From assembly GCA_934148015.1 (NCBI GenBank), contig CAKPCU010000003.1, positions 21,974-85,973 of the forward strand: a stretch of 64,000 nucleotides of DNA, given 5' to 3'. A program made the translations under genes and the position numbers. The first letter of the stretch is position 1; the number at the start of each line of letters is the position of its first letter. Under the pieces are notes generated by a model. It searched no databases. It was not told where the DNA came from and saw only the letters and a program-made list of their open reading frames with translations. Origin of the DNA: an uncultured Bacilli bacterium (GTDB lineage: Bacteria > Bacillota_I > Bacilli_A > RF39 > UBA660). Below are positions 34,232 to 43,346 of the stretch, piece by piece.

Positions 34232-34526
34232 TATTAATCCACTCCTTAAGTTCATTCTTATCCATATATCCTGATATCCTTTTAATCTCTACCCCATTTT
34301 TCATAAGTATTAGTGTTGGAACAGAATATATTTCATATCTTTTTGCAATATTACTACATTCATCAACATCTACTTTAAGTATAGGAAATTTTATTTCATC
34401 AGATATCTTTTCTAACACTAATCCAAGCATTTTACAAGGTCCACACCAGGTTGCAAAAAAATCAATTATAACAATATCTTCTTTTATTTCAGTATCAAAG
34501 TTTTTCTCTTCTATGTGTTTAATCAT
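34221..34526 (-). CDS. trxA: Thioredoxin
   Basis: 101 residues with the active site WCGPCK in its usual context (IIDFFATWCGPCKMLGLVLE) and the cis-Pro loop YSVPTLILM. No signal peptide, so cytoplasmic. Lies between cvpA and a prepilin gene whose start is inside its last codons. High confidence. Confidence 0.95.
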   Translation of the reverse strand: MIKHIEEKNFDTEIKEDIVIIDFFATWCGPCKMLGLVLEKISDEIKFPILKVDVDECSNIAKRYEIYSVPTLILMKNGVEIKRISGYMDKNELKEWINSEK

Positions 34527-34541
34527 ATTATAAATTCCTTT

Positions 34542-35483
34542 CTATTGTAAATCTTCTTCATACTCATCGTATTCTGTATAATCATCATCTGAATAATCAT
34601 CATCAGAATCATCTATATAATAATCATCAGAATCATCATAGTCATCAGAGTTATCATCTTCAATATAATCATCACTATCAGAATCATCTATGTAATCATC
34701 ATCTGAGTCATCTATATAATCGTCATCTGAATTATCATCGTTGTCTATATCATCATCATCATCTTTTTTATCACTAGGTGTCTTTTTCTTATTTTCACTT
34801 TTAGTACCTATAAGTTTGTTTTTTTCCTCTAGTTTAGCAATTTTATCTTCACTTATTAATTCATTCTCTTTAATATTTTCCACTATTTCATCATTTAACA
34901 TACTAAAATTTTCTTTATTATTATCTTCACTATTAATCTTATCTATAGCATACTTAGAACACTTATATACATCTTTATTTCTGCTTGACACTATGAATAT
35001 ATTTTCCATAATCTTATTTGAAATAGATGAGTTCTTAACAAATTTCAAATTAAAGTTTGGACTCAATGCTAATATAAGCACATTGTACATAAATATAAAC
35101 ATAAATATAATTCCAACTATAGAACCTAATATTAATTTAAATCCTCTTGTTTCTACACTCATATTAATTATTTTTTCTTTTATCTTTAATTTTACTAGTA
35201 TCTTGTTAATTATATACATAAATAGTACAATAAATAATATATAAATAATTATTCTATATGATATTATGTTAATGGATTTAAAGCCCTCAGCTTTTCCTTT
35301 AAAGTTTAAAAATGGTACATAGTTATATAATAAATTTGATATCATTTTACTTATTAAACTGGATAATATCATCGATATATATAATATTATTGTATCACTT
35401 AACTGTTTTATAAAACCATTTACATATCCAAAATATGCTCCTAGTAATATTATTAGTATAATTAGTATATCTGTAACTGACAT
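34542..35483 (-). CDS. CvpA-family membrane protein with acidic Asp/Ser/Tyr tail
   Basis: 313 residues. Residues 1-150 contain four hydrophobic helices in the CvpA pattern (DILIILIILLGAYFGYVNGF, then a second GFKLILGSIVGI block). A charged linker follows, and residues about 236-313 are almost purely Asp, Ser and Tyr with repeats of the type DDSDDDYID. CvpA proteins relate to colicin V production and cell-envelope functions. The tail is not part of the family and is presumably disordered and strongly anionic. GGAGG lies before the ATG. Confidence 0.8.
   Translation of the reverse strand: MSVTDILIILIILLGAYFGYVNGFIKQLSDTIILYISMILSSLISKMISNLLYNYVPFLNFKGKAEGFKSINIISYRIIIYILFIVLFMYIINKILVKLKIKEKIINMSVETRGFKLILGSIVGIIFMFIFMYNVLILALSPNFNLKFVKNSSISNKIMENIFIVSSRNKDVYKCSKYAIDKINSEDNNKENFSMLNDEIVENIKENELISEDKIAKLEEKNKLIGTKSENKKKTPSDKKDDDDDIDNDDNSDDDYIDDSDDDYIDDSDSDDYIEDDNSDDYDDSDDYYIDDSDDDYSDDDYTEYDEYEEDLQ
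34554..34760. repeat. Degenerate tandem repeats encoding the acidic tail
   Basis: On the plus strand, units of about 18-24 bases built from TCATCATC(T/A)GA(A/G)TCATCTAT are repeated with variation. They encode the Asp/Ser/Tyr-rich tail of the CvpA-like protein and are prone to slippage. Confidence 0.7.
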
Positions 35484-35628
35484 AAAAGTACCTCCTATAT
35501 CTTATATTTTTATTATATAACACATTTATAAGAAATATATATTTTTTTGTAAATACTTTACACATTAATTAACATATCTTTTATTTTAATTTATATTTAT
35601 GATAAAATATTAACAAGAGGTGTTTTCT

Positions 35629-36570
35629 ATGACAATAGTATATAAAATAAGTGATAATACTAAAGAGGAAATGATTAAGTATTATGAAGATAAAAAAAGA
35701 GATAAGACTCCTCCATATGCTATATTTCAAGCCGAAGAATCAGGTACTATAATTACCTTATATGAATCTGGAAAAGTAATGTTTCAAGGAATAAGTGCTG
35801 ATATAGATGCTAATATGTGGAGAGATATGGAAGCTCATTTAAATAATGGTAATCTTCCTATAGAAAATAAAAAGAAAGAAAAGAAAGAAAAAGATGAAAA
35901 AGAATTATATGAAGAAAGAAAAAAGTATTTTTATATTAATTCTATAGGTTCTGATGAAGTTGGAACGGGAGATTATTTTGGACCTGTTGTTGTAACAGCT
36001 TCCTTTGTAAAAAAAGATGATATAGAGTTTTTAACAGAACTTGGAGTTAGAGATTCAAAAAAATTAACTGATGATAAAATACTTAAAATTGTTCCTGAGA
36101 TAATTAAAAAGATTCCTTATGAAACAATTGTATATTCTAATAAGGAATATAATAGCAAAAAGGAATTTAATATGAATAAAGTAAAGGCTATATTACATAA
36201 TAAAGCAATATTATCTTTAATGAAAAAGGATAATTATAATTATGATATGGTAATAATTGATCAGTTCTGTTATCCTAGAAATTATTTTGGTTATTTAAAA
36301 GAATCTAATAATGTTTTTAGAAGAATTACATTTACTACTAAAGCTGAAGATAAATGTTTATCTGTTGCTTGTTCTTCTTTAATTAGCAGATATGTATTTA
36401 TTAAAGAGATGGATAAGATGTCTAAAATGATAGGCAAAAAAATTCCTTTAGGAGCTGGTGTAAGTGTTGATAATTTTGGCCGTCAACTAGTTAAAGAAAA
36501 AGGAAAAGATATTTTAGAAGATATAAGTAAGATTAATTTTAAAAATACTGAAAAGATATTAAATATGTAA
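35629..36570 (+). CDS. rnhC: Ribonuclease HIII
   Basis: 313 residues from the ATG at 35629 (AGAGGTG upstream). N-terminal TBP-like substrate-binding domain (about 1-85, with PYAIFQAEESGTIITLYESG) and RNase H catalytic domain with SDEVGTGDYFGP supplying the first acidic residues, RDSKKL, and VIIDQF. It removes RNA from RNA-DNA hybrids; HIII is characteristic of Bacilli. One of the few plus-strand genes, divergent from cvpA. Confidence 0.95.
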   Translation: MTIVYKISDNTKEEMIKYYEDKKRDKTPPYAIFQAEESGTIITLYESGKVMFQGISADIDANMWRDMEAHLNNGNLPIENKKKEKKEKDEKELYEERKKYFYINSIGSDEVGTGDYFGPVVVTASFVKKDDIEFLTELGVRDSKKLTDDKILKIVPEIIKKIPYETIVYSNKEYNSKKEFNMNKVKAILHNKAILSLMKKDNYNYDMVIIDQFCYPRNYFGYLKESNNVFRRITFTTKAEDKCLSVACSSLISRYVFIKEMDKMSKMIGKKIPLGAGVSVDNFGRQLVKEKGKDILEDISKINFKNTEKILNM

Positions 36571-36580
36571 AAAGAGTATT

Positions 36581-36609
36581 TTGCAAAAGCATAAATAGTA
36601 TGGTATCAT
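36581..36609 (+). promoter_or_regulatory. Candidate promoter of the 36616-36725 RNA
   Basis: -35 TTGCAA (36581-36586), 17-base spacer, -10 TATCAT (36604-36609), directly after the rnhC stop codon and leading into a non-coding structured stretch. Confidence 0.45.
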
Positions 36610-36615
36610 GAATAC

Positions 36616-36725
36616 GTAAGAAAAACTTACATAAAATAAAAAAGGAACACTTAATATTGCTGAGTTGAGTGTTACCTGTTGTAGGTATCACCTAATTCAA
36701 AGCTGAGTTAGGTGATTTTATTATC
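36616..36725 (+). ncRNA. Candidate structured small RNA with terminator
   Basis: No ORF fits here. Successive hairpins can form: GTAAG / CTTAC, AACACT / AGTGTT, ACCT / AGGT, and a strong 9-bp final stem ATCACCTAA / TTAGGTGAT (36687-36695 with 36708-36716) followed by TTTTATT. The octamer GCTGAGTT occurs in two of the loops. A promoter-like sequence precedes it. It could equally be an elaborate 3' end of rnhC. Opposite it, on the minus strand, runs a short hydrophobic reading frame. Confidence 0.35.
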
Positions 36726-36794
36726 TTAAAATTACAAATAGTAATACTATAAGTAAAAGGATAATGATGATCAAAGAAAAATCTTTTGTAATAT

Positions 36795-38018
36795 TTAATT
36801 ACCATGTTCTACTCTTTTCCATTTAACATCTTTTTTTGTTATAGCTACTATAGCACATGGTATATAACTAATCATAAATATAGGATTATAAAATAATACT
36901 TTTATTTTACTTTTTAAAGCAAGATCTATTTTACGTCCTTCTTTTAATATAATAACTAAAGTCATTATAAGAAGTGCTAGGTATATAATAAATGTAAATA
37001 TTAATAATTCTATTAATAATGTTTTATATAAATTATTTTTTATAATTGAATTATATATTATCATACATATTAAGGATACATACCAAATAACTAGTCCTGT
37101 AACCATAAATATATATGGTATTATTCCAAAAGCTTCATCTATCTTAGAAGCTTTATTTTTATTGGTTTTCTTTATTGCTTTTATCATTTTATTTCTATAC
37201 ATACCTCTAACAGTAAAATACCCTTTAATCCATCTTATTCTTTGATTAATAGTTCCTTTAAATTTAACTGGTTGTTCATCATAAAATACTGATTTTGTAT
37301 TATAATATGTAGTTAAATTATTTAAGGTTGCATAAGAAGATAATTCATAGTCTTCTGTTAGAGTATGAAAAGGATAACCTTTAAGATTTTCTATTATATC
37401 CCCTCTTATATAAAAACCAGTTCCTGAAAACGTAATATTTTTATTTTTCTTATTTTTTATATCATTAAAAACAGTATTTACAAGTGAAAACGTAAGTGCT
37501 GAAGCTGCTGAAATAACGCTTTTATTTCCATTCTTACAATTTCTGTAACCTGATGCTAAGTCATAGCCCATATCATATATAGGAATCATATTTTTTATAT
37601 AATCTTTATCTAATATGTTATCTGCATCAAATATGAAATAAGCATCATATTTTTTAGTCTTTAATATTTCTTTAACAGCTTCATCTAAAGCATAGCCTTT
37701 TCTTTTAAGATTAAGTTTCTTTCTTAATATAACCGTTACATTATATTTTTTACAAATATTTACAGTTTCATCTTCTAATGATTCAACAATTACATACACA
37801 TCTTTTAAATTAATTTTAACACTTTGATTTTTAATACTTATAAGTAAGTCCTCTATTACTTTTGATTCATATCTAGCTGGAATTAGAAAACAAAAGTTAT
37901 GACTGCCTCCTTTTTTTATTGGTTTATTATCATTTTTTCTTGTTATAAAAAAGCATATAAACATAATAATAAGTCCAATTAATATTAATGATAATGAAAA
38001 TAATCTAATAAAACACAT
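36795..38018 (-). CDS. Membrane glycosyltransferase, GT2 family
   Basis: 407 residues. One N-terminal helix, a GT-A catalytic domain (FLIPARYESKVIEDLLISIK at the start, FDADNILD as the DxD motif, FSGTGFYIRG, LTEDYEL, and the QRIRWIKGY motif of processive enzymes) and three to four C-terminal helices. The arrangement resembles polysaccharide synthases that polymerise and export a glycan. The sugar and product are unknown. It follows the rhomboid gene by nine bases, so they may be co-transcribed. Confidence 0.88.
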   Translation of the reverse strand: MCFIRLFSLSLILIGLIIMFICFFITRKNDNKPIKKGGSHNFCFLIPARYESKVIEDLLISIKNQSVKINLKDVYVIVESLEDETVNICKKYNVTVILRKKLNLKRKGYALDEAVKEILKTKKYDAYFIFDADNILDKDYIKNMIPIYDMGYDLASGYRNCKNGNKSVISAASALTFSLVNTVFNDIKNKKNKNITFSGTGFYIRGDIIENLKGYPFHTLTEDYELSSYATLNNLTTYYNTKSVFYDEQPVKFKGTINQRIRWIKGYFTVRGMYRNKMIKAIKKTNKNKASKIDEAFGIIPYIFMVTGLVIWYVSLICMIIYNSIIKNNLYKTLLIELLIFTFIIYLALLIMTLVIILKEGRKIDLALKSKIKVLFYNPIFMISYIPCAIVAITKKDVKWKRVEHGN

Positions 38019-38027
38019 AATAATCTC

Positions 38028-39158
38028 CTATGCAAAGTAAGCTAAATAACTTAATATCCCAATTAATATTATGCTTGCTATAAAGCCATTTATTTTTTCT
38101 GATTTAGAAGTTTTGTATTTTACACCAAGTGCTATTGATATAATCATTCCACCGATTAAACCTCCTAAATGTGCATACATATTTATTCCAGAAATAACAA
38201 ATCCAAGCATTAAATTAACTGTTATTACTGGAAGTATTTGTTTTCTTAATGCTTCTGCCATATAAGTTCTTTGATTTAATGCAAAGTATAATGTCGAACC
38301 CATAAGTCCAAATATTGCTCCTGATGCTCCAGCTGAAATTGTATTACTAGGCATAAGAATAAGAGAAAGTAAATTACCAACTATACCACTATATATAAAT
38401 ATAATAAACATTTTTATATGTCCATAAAAGCTTTCTGTCTGTTCACCTAATATTTTAAGAGCCCAAGCATTCATTATAAAGTGAATAAGACCAATATGTA
38501 AAAACATACTACTTATTAATCTAATAGGATTTTTATCCTTAATTAGTGCACCAAATTTCTTTAATGTATTAATTGATGTGGAACCACTACCAAATACACT
38601 CATAAGTATCATTAAAGCAAACATAATTATAATTAATGTATATGTAACAAAAGGCTTTTTCTTAGTAAATAATTCTTCTATTTTTTCTGATTCGTTTAAA
38701 TTTTTTCTTAATATATCTTCATTTATTTTTTTATAAAGATTAGCTCCTTCTTCTGTAAATTTTAATTTATCAGTTATATCTGGAAAATTATTCTTTATTA
38801 TTTCATTTTTAATAAGCACTTTATCGCTTTTATACCATACTTTATAATTATTTTTAGTGTCATTAAGACATAAGTTATCATTTAAATCTAGATAAATAGA
38901 CATAACTTTCATACTGAATGTAAATGTTTTAAATTTTATTTGTTTTGTTAATCTACTTACTTTAAAATCATCAAAATCAAGTTGTTCTTTATTATGAATA
39001 TAGTTCATTACTATTCTAACTATTTTGTAGTTGCTGTCCATATTTTCAAGCCATATTTCATTTTGAATGCCATGTACTATAACAGGACTATAGTTTTTTT
39101 CAGTTATAAAGTAATGAAGTAATTTCATTGCAACTAAATCTTTTTTATCATTTGTCAC
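38028..39158 (-). CDS. Rhomboid intramembrane serine protease with N-terminal domain
   Basis: 376 residues. A soluble N-terminal domain of about 165 residues precedes a rhomboid core with the catalytic Ser in GASGAIFGLMG and the catalytic His in YAHLGGLIGG; HFIMNAWAL supplies the oxyanion-region His/Asn. The layout matches B. subtilis YqgP (GluP). Rhomboids cleave transmembrane segments of client proteins, and YqgP-type enzymes are linked to membrane-protein quality control. The active-site dyad is intact. Confidence 0.92.
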   Translation of the reverse strand: MTNDKKDLVAMKLLHYFITEKNYSPVIVHGIQNEIWLENMDSNYKIVRIVMNYIHNKEQLDFDDFKVSRLTKQIKFKTFTFSMKVMSIYLDLNDNLCLNDTKNNYKVWYKSDKVLIKNEIIKNNFPDITDKLKFTEEGANLYKKINEDILRKNLNESEKIEELFTKKKPFVTYTLIIIMFALMILMSVFGSGSTSINTLKKFGALIKDKNPIRLISSMFLHIGLIHFIMNAWALKILGEQTESFYGHIKMFIIFIYSGIVGNLLSLILMPSNTISAGASGAIFGLMGSTLYFALNQRTYMAEALRKQILPVITVNLMLGFVISGINMYAHLGGLIGGMIISIALGVKYKTSKSEKINGFIASIILIGILSYLAYFA

Positions 39159-39168
39159 TTTTAATCAC

Positions 39169-40068
<900 letters not shown>

Positions 40069-40110
40069 ATAAATCACTCCTGAAACACTTAAATATTATA
40101 CCATAGATAC

Positions 40111-40142
40111 ATAAAAAGAAAAAGCATCATTATTGCTTTTTC
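40111..40142 (-). terminator. Hairpin between lspA and rluD
   Basis: A 9-bp stem GAAAAAGCA / TGCTTTTTC (40118-40126 with 40134-40142) at the lspA stop codon, followed on the minus strand by TTTTTAT. Confidence 0.55.
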
Positions 40143-40591
40143 TCCTCTTTAAATGTACTTATAATCATAAGTATAACACCTATCGTAATAAATGAATCAG
40201 CTAAGTTAAAAACTGGAAATCTATAATTAAATATATATACTCCTATATAGTCTATAACGTAGCCTCTTACTATTCTATCTATTAAATTACCTAATATACC
40301 TCCAAATAATAAACCATATGTAGCATTAAGTAACTTATTATTTTTTCCCTTAGATAAATACTCTTTATTTAATAAGTATATTAAAAACAATATAAGTAAT
40401 AAAGATATTATAAGTATTAATAATCTATTATTCCATAACATACTAAATGCAACACCATAATTTTTTTCAAGTGATAAATATAAAAATTTTGGTATAACAT
40501 TTATATAATTTAAATATGTGTTAGCTAAAAATTTTACTACTTGGTCTACTATAACTAATATAACTGTTAACACTGATATTTTTTTAATCAT
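40130..40591 (-). CDS. lspA: Lipoprotein signal peptidase II
   Basis: 153 residues from the ATG at 40591 (AAGGAG upstream). Four transmembrane helices, with both catalytic aspartates in context: GNLIDRI and FNLADSFI, preceded by the conserved NYGVAFS loop. It cleaves signal peptides from diacylated prolipoproteins. Adjacent to rluD as in other Bacilli. Confidence 0.95.
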   Translation of the reverse strand: MIKKISVLTVILVIVDQVVKFLANTYLNYINVIPKFLYLSLEKNYGVAFSMLWNNRLLILIISLLLILFLIYLLNKEYLSKGKNNKLLNATYGLLFGGILGNLIDRIVRGYVIDYIGVYIFNYRFPVFNLADSFITIGVILMIISTFKEEKKQ

Positions 40592-40603
40592 ATACAATTC
40601 TCC

Positions 40604-41578
40604 TTATACATAAAATAGCAATATTAAAATAGATGCCATGAAGTTTTGAATAAAATGCATTGATATTGATACCCATATATTTTTAGAATCATAATATGCT
40701 TTTGCAAGACAAATTCCTAGTGCACTATATTGTAATATAAAAAGCAAATTATATATATTAGTATAGTTATTAATAACATGAAGAGCACCAAATAACATAC
40801 CACTTATTATAATAAACAAATATTTATTGTTTAATATTTTTCTAATAGATAGCCTAAACGTAGTTTCTTCAACTATTGGAGCATAAAAAGATGTAAGTAA
40901 AAAAGTTAACATAGGAGTTTGTTTAAAAAGTAAATTAACTTCCTGCTGATTAATTGATGATTTACCCTTATTTAATAAAATTATAGGTATTCCAACTAAT
41001 AGCATAACACCAAGCATTATTAAATATCTTTTAATTATGAATCTAGAGTAAACTCTAAAATTATCTTTAAATATTTTAAAATTAGAAAATAAGTCTTTAT
41101 ACCATAGTGCAATAGTAAAAATTAATATAAAAGCATATATTATAAATGGATTTATCTTGTTAAAAAATTTAAAGTTAGGCATAACAAACATTAAAAAAAT
41201 AAATACTATAACAGTTATAATTCCTTTAAAAGTATCTTTTTTTACTTTTTCTTCTTTTATATCTGGTAAATTTACTTTCTTTTTTTCTTTTAATGATGAT
41301 AAAAACATAAATCCTAATATACCAGGTATTATAGCATCTATAAACATATAAATACTAGAGATTAATATCTTAATATTATTATCTTTTAAATACTTTATAT
41401 CATGCTTAGATTCTTTATACATAATAATAGTACATATTATACTTATTATATAGAAAAATAAACTTGCTATTTCTTTATCTGTTATCTTAGTAAAAAACAA
41501 ATTATAAATTACCATTACTATTATATATAAACTTTCTAAAATACAAGATAATTTTAAATAGTATCTTTTATCTTTCAT
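40604..41578 (-). CDS. CPBP-family intramembrane metalloprotease
   Basis: 324 residues from the ATG at 41578 (GGGAGGAAA upstream). Eight or so transmembrane helices; the CAAX/Abi motifs are EETTFRLSIRKIL (EExxxR) and FGALHVINN (FxxxH), with a third conserved HFIQN near the end. CPBP proteases are linked to bacteriocin self-immunity in some lactic acid bacteria and to prenyl-protein processing elsewhere. It lies 28 kb from the bacteriocin genes, so no link is claimed. Confidence 0.87.
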   Translation of the reverse strand: MKDKRYYLKLSCILESLYIIVMVIYNLFFTKITDKEIASLFFYIISIICTIIMYKESKHDIKYLKDNNIKILISSIYMFIDAIIPGILGFMFLSSLKEKKKVNLPDIKEEKVKKDTFKGIITVIVFIFLMFVMPNFKFFNKINPFIIYAFILIFTIALWYKDLFSNFKIFKDNFRVYSRFIIKRYLIMLGVMLLVGIPIILLNKGKSSINQQEVNLLFKQTPMLTFLLTSFYAPIVEETTFRLSIRKILNNKYLFIIISGMLFGALHVINNYTNIYNLLFILQYSALGICLAKAYYDSKNIWVSISMHFIQNFMASILILLFYV

Positions 41579-41599
41579 CTTTTTTTCCTCCCATAAATT

Positions 41600-41622
41600 A
41601 AAAGCCCTATAATAAGGCTTTT
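41600..41622 (-). terminator. Intrinsic terminator of the DUF5684 gene
   Basis: A 7-bp stem AAAAGCC / GGCTTTT (41600-41606 with 41616-41622) just after the stop at 41625, read on the minus strand. Confidence 0.6.
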
Positions 41623-41624
41623 TT

Positions 41625-42053
41625 TTAAAATAAATCATTAAAGTCTATATTACCATTTACTTCTTTGCCCTTATAAGTAATACTACTATCAAACGCTATA
41701 ATAGCTGTAAAAATAGGATTTAAGAAAGTAAGACCTATACCAAAACCAACTTCTTTACCAAATGATTTAGCAAGTTTAATATTTTTAGATATTTCAAATA
41801 ATAATACTGCTAATGAACCAACTCCTGGAATAATACTTAAGCATCCAACAAATATGTAATACCAATTATACCCTATAATATCAAGCAATACTATATCACT
41901 ATAAATAGGTACAATTGATGCCCAACCTGGTTTTCCAGCTTTAGTAAACATCTTCCATCTTACTATTATAGTAAATACTAGTATTAATGTAATAAAAATA
42001 CCGAATGATGCTAAAAGTGCACCTAAACTTGCAAAAAGTTTTGTATTATACAT
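41625..42053 (-). CDS. DUF5684-type small membrane protein
   Basis: 142 residues with four hydrophobic segments. The recognisable motif is MFTKAGKPGWASIVPIYSDI, followed by GKEVGFGIGLTFLNPIF, which is typical of DUF5684 proteins often annotated as signal-peptidase-I-associated. Function unknown. Own ribosome binding site (AAAGGAG) and terminator. Confidence 0.75.
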   Translation of the reverse strand: MYNTKLFASLGALLASFGIFITLILVFTIIVRWKMFTKAGKPGWASIVPIYSDIVLLDIIGYNWYYIFVGCLSIIPGVGSLAVLLFEISKNIKLAKSFGKEVGFGIGLTFLNPIFTAIIAFDSSITYKGKEVNGNIDFNDLF

Positions 42054-42091
42054 TTAACATACTCCTTTCTATTATTAGTATAACATATTTA

Positions 42092-42319
42092 TTAATTTTT
42101 TTTAATTAAAATAACATCAGAGCCTATTTTTTTAATATCAGTCCAAGATACCATCATCTCTTCTTGTTTAAGCATGTTAAATATTCCTCTTTTTCCATAT
42201 ATAATAAGCTTAGTAATAGAACCATTTGCATTATCTATTAAAACATCAATTACATTGCCTATCTTTTCACCTGTTTCAACATCTACAACATCTTTATTTT
42301 GTAAATCAGATAAACGCAT
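42092..42319 (-). CDS. YlmC/YmxH-family PRC-barrel sporulation protein
   Basis: 75 residues from the ATG at 42319 (GGTGAT upstream). A single PRC-barrel domain: MRLSDLQNKDVVDVETGEKI, then ITKLIIYGKRG and VSWTDIKKIGSDVILI. YlmC/YmxH proteins are conserved in endospore formers. In Bacillus ylmC lies downstream of sigE-sigG; here it is divergent from the sigG-like gene, 74 bases away, keeping the neighbourhood. Confidence 0.87.
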   Translation of the reverse strand: MRLSDLQNKDVVDVETGEKIGNVIDVLIDNANGSITKLIIYGKRGIFNMLKQEEMMVSWTDIKKIGSDVILIKKN

Positions 42320-42393
42320 ATTAATCACCATCTAATTATATGTATATTTTTTAAAGTTATGTACCAATACATGATTAGAAAGGATGATTTAAA

Positions 42394-43173
42394 ATAGCAA
42401 AATATAAAGTAGAAATTACAGGGCTTAATACAAGTTTAATTGAAGTACTAAGTGAGAATGAAAAAAATGATTTATTTAAAAAATATAAAAATGGGGACAT
42501 GGAAGCTAGAGAAAAACTAATTAACGGTAATATGAGACTTGTTTTATCTGCACTTAAAGGGTATCAAAATAGATGCGATAATATGGATGATCTATTTCAA
42601 AATGGTTGTATAGGTCTTGTTAAAGCGGTAGATAACTTTGATTTATCATATAATGTTAGATTTTCTACCTATGCAGTTCCATTAATACTAGGAGAAATAA
42701 GAAGATACTTAAGGGATAATAATAGTAATATTAGAATATCTAGAAGTATTAAAGACTTAGCATATAAAGTACTTAAATTAAAAGAAGAGTCTTTTATATC
42801 AAATGGTAAAGAGCTAAGTAATAGTGATATATCTAAAATGCTTGATGTACCTGAAATAGATATTACCATAGCTTTAGATGCCTTAAGAGAACCAGCTAGC
42901 TTGTCAGAACCAATTTATAATAATGGTGGTGATACTATATATTTAGAAGATCAAGTAGAATCTAAAAAAGAAAAAACTGATAACTGGGATACATTAATAT
43001 TTTTACATGATGCAATTAATGATTTGAAACCAAAAGAAAAGAAAGTAATAACCGAAAGATTTATATTAGGAAAAACTCAAATGGAAATTGCAGATGAAAT
43101 AGGTATATCACAAGCTCAAGTATCAAGGCTTGAAAAAGGTGGTATCGATAATATCAAAAAAAAGTTAATATAA
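42394..43173 (+). CDS. sigG: RNA polymerase sporulation sigma factor SigG (apparent ATA start)
   Basis: 259 residues if started at ATA (42394), matching the roughly 260 of Bacillus SigG. From the first ATG (42499) only 224 residues remain. The 35 upstream codons are open and resemble the SigG N-terminus (KYKVEITGLNTS), and AAAGGATGA lies nine bases before the ATA. Region 2 (DDLFQNGCIGLVKAVDNFDL, then FSTYAVPLILGEIRRYLRDN) and region 4 (GKTQMEIADEIGISQAQVSR) are intact. SigG directs late forespore transcription. SigF is the close alternative, but EPIYNNGGD and the N-terminus favour SigG. Confidence 0.88.
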   Translation: MAKYKVEITGLNTSLIEVLSENEKNDLFKKYKNGDMEAREKLINGNMRLVLSALKGYQNRCDNMDDLFQNGCIGLVKAVDNFDLSYNVRFSTYAVPLILGEIRRYLRDNNSNIRISRSIKDLAYKVLKLKEESFISNGKELSNSDISKMLDVPEIDITIALDALREPASLSEPIYNNGGDTIYLEDQVESKKEKTDNWDTLIFLHDAINDLKPKEKKVITERFILGKTQMEIADEIGISQAQVSRLEKGGIDNIKKKLI

Positions 43174-43207
43174 AAAAAGAGCTAAAAGTGTAACAAAAGC
43201 TCTTTTT
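43174..43207 (+). terminator. Intrinsic terminator of sigG
   Basis: A 10-bp stem AAAAAGAGCT / AGCTCTTTTT (43174-43183 with 43198-43207) immediately after the sigG stop codon. Confidence 0.8.
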
Positions 43208-43209
43208 CC

Positions 43210-43290
43210 TCTGTGGTATAAAGGAGTAAGTAGTGTTTTTTTTGAGTGTATAAGTAGTAGTTAGTTTACCACAATCCTAACTACACTTTA
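43210..43290. other. Structured intergenic stretch with shared 13-mer
   Basis: No ORF. A long-range pair TGTGGTA / TACCACA encloses the stretch and a local 8-bp stem GTAGTTAG / CTAACTAC lies at its end. On the minus strand it contains TAGTTAGGATTGT, also found at 6258-6270 on the plus strand. Role unknown. Confidence 0.3.
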
Positions 43291-43346
43291 ATTGTATAAT
43301 TTATTTTTTAAATATTAATATATAAATTATTAAAAATTATTAAATG

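Noticed and set aside
36721..36794. Short hydrophobic minus-strand peptide as a type I toxin gene
   Set aside because: No ATG/GTG start and no Shine-Dalgarno (only TTG or ATT possible); kept only as a remark in the small RNA finding.
40604..41578. CPBP protease as immunity protein for the bacteriocin
   Set aside because: Such proteins can confer immunity, but this one is 28 kb away beside lspA with no shared regulation visible.
42332..42393. SigF- or SigE-type promoters between ylmC and sigG
   Set aside because: GTATA is present at 42342 but no correctly spaced matching -10 element could be found.
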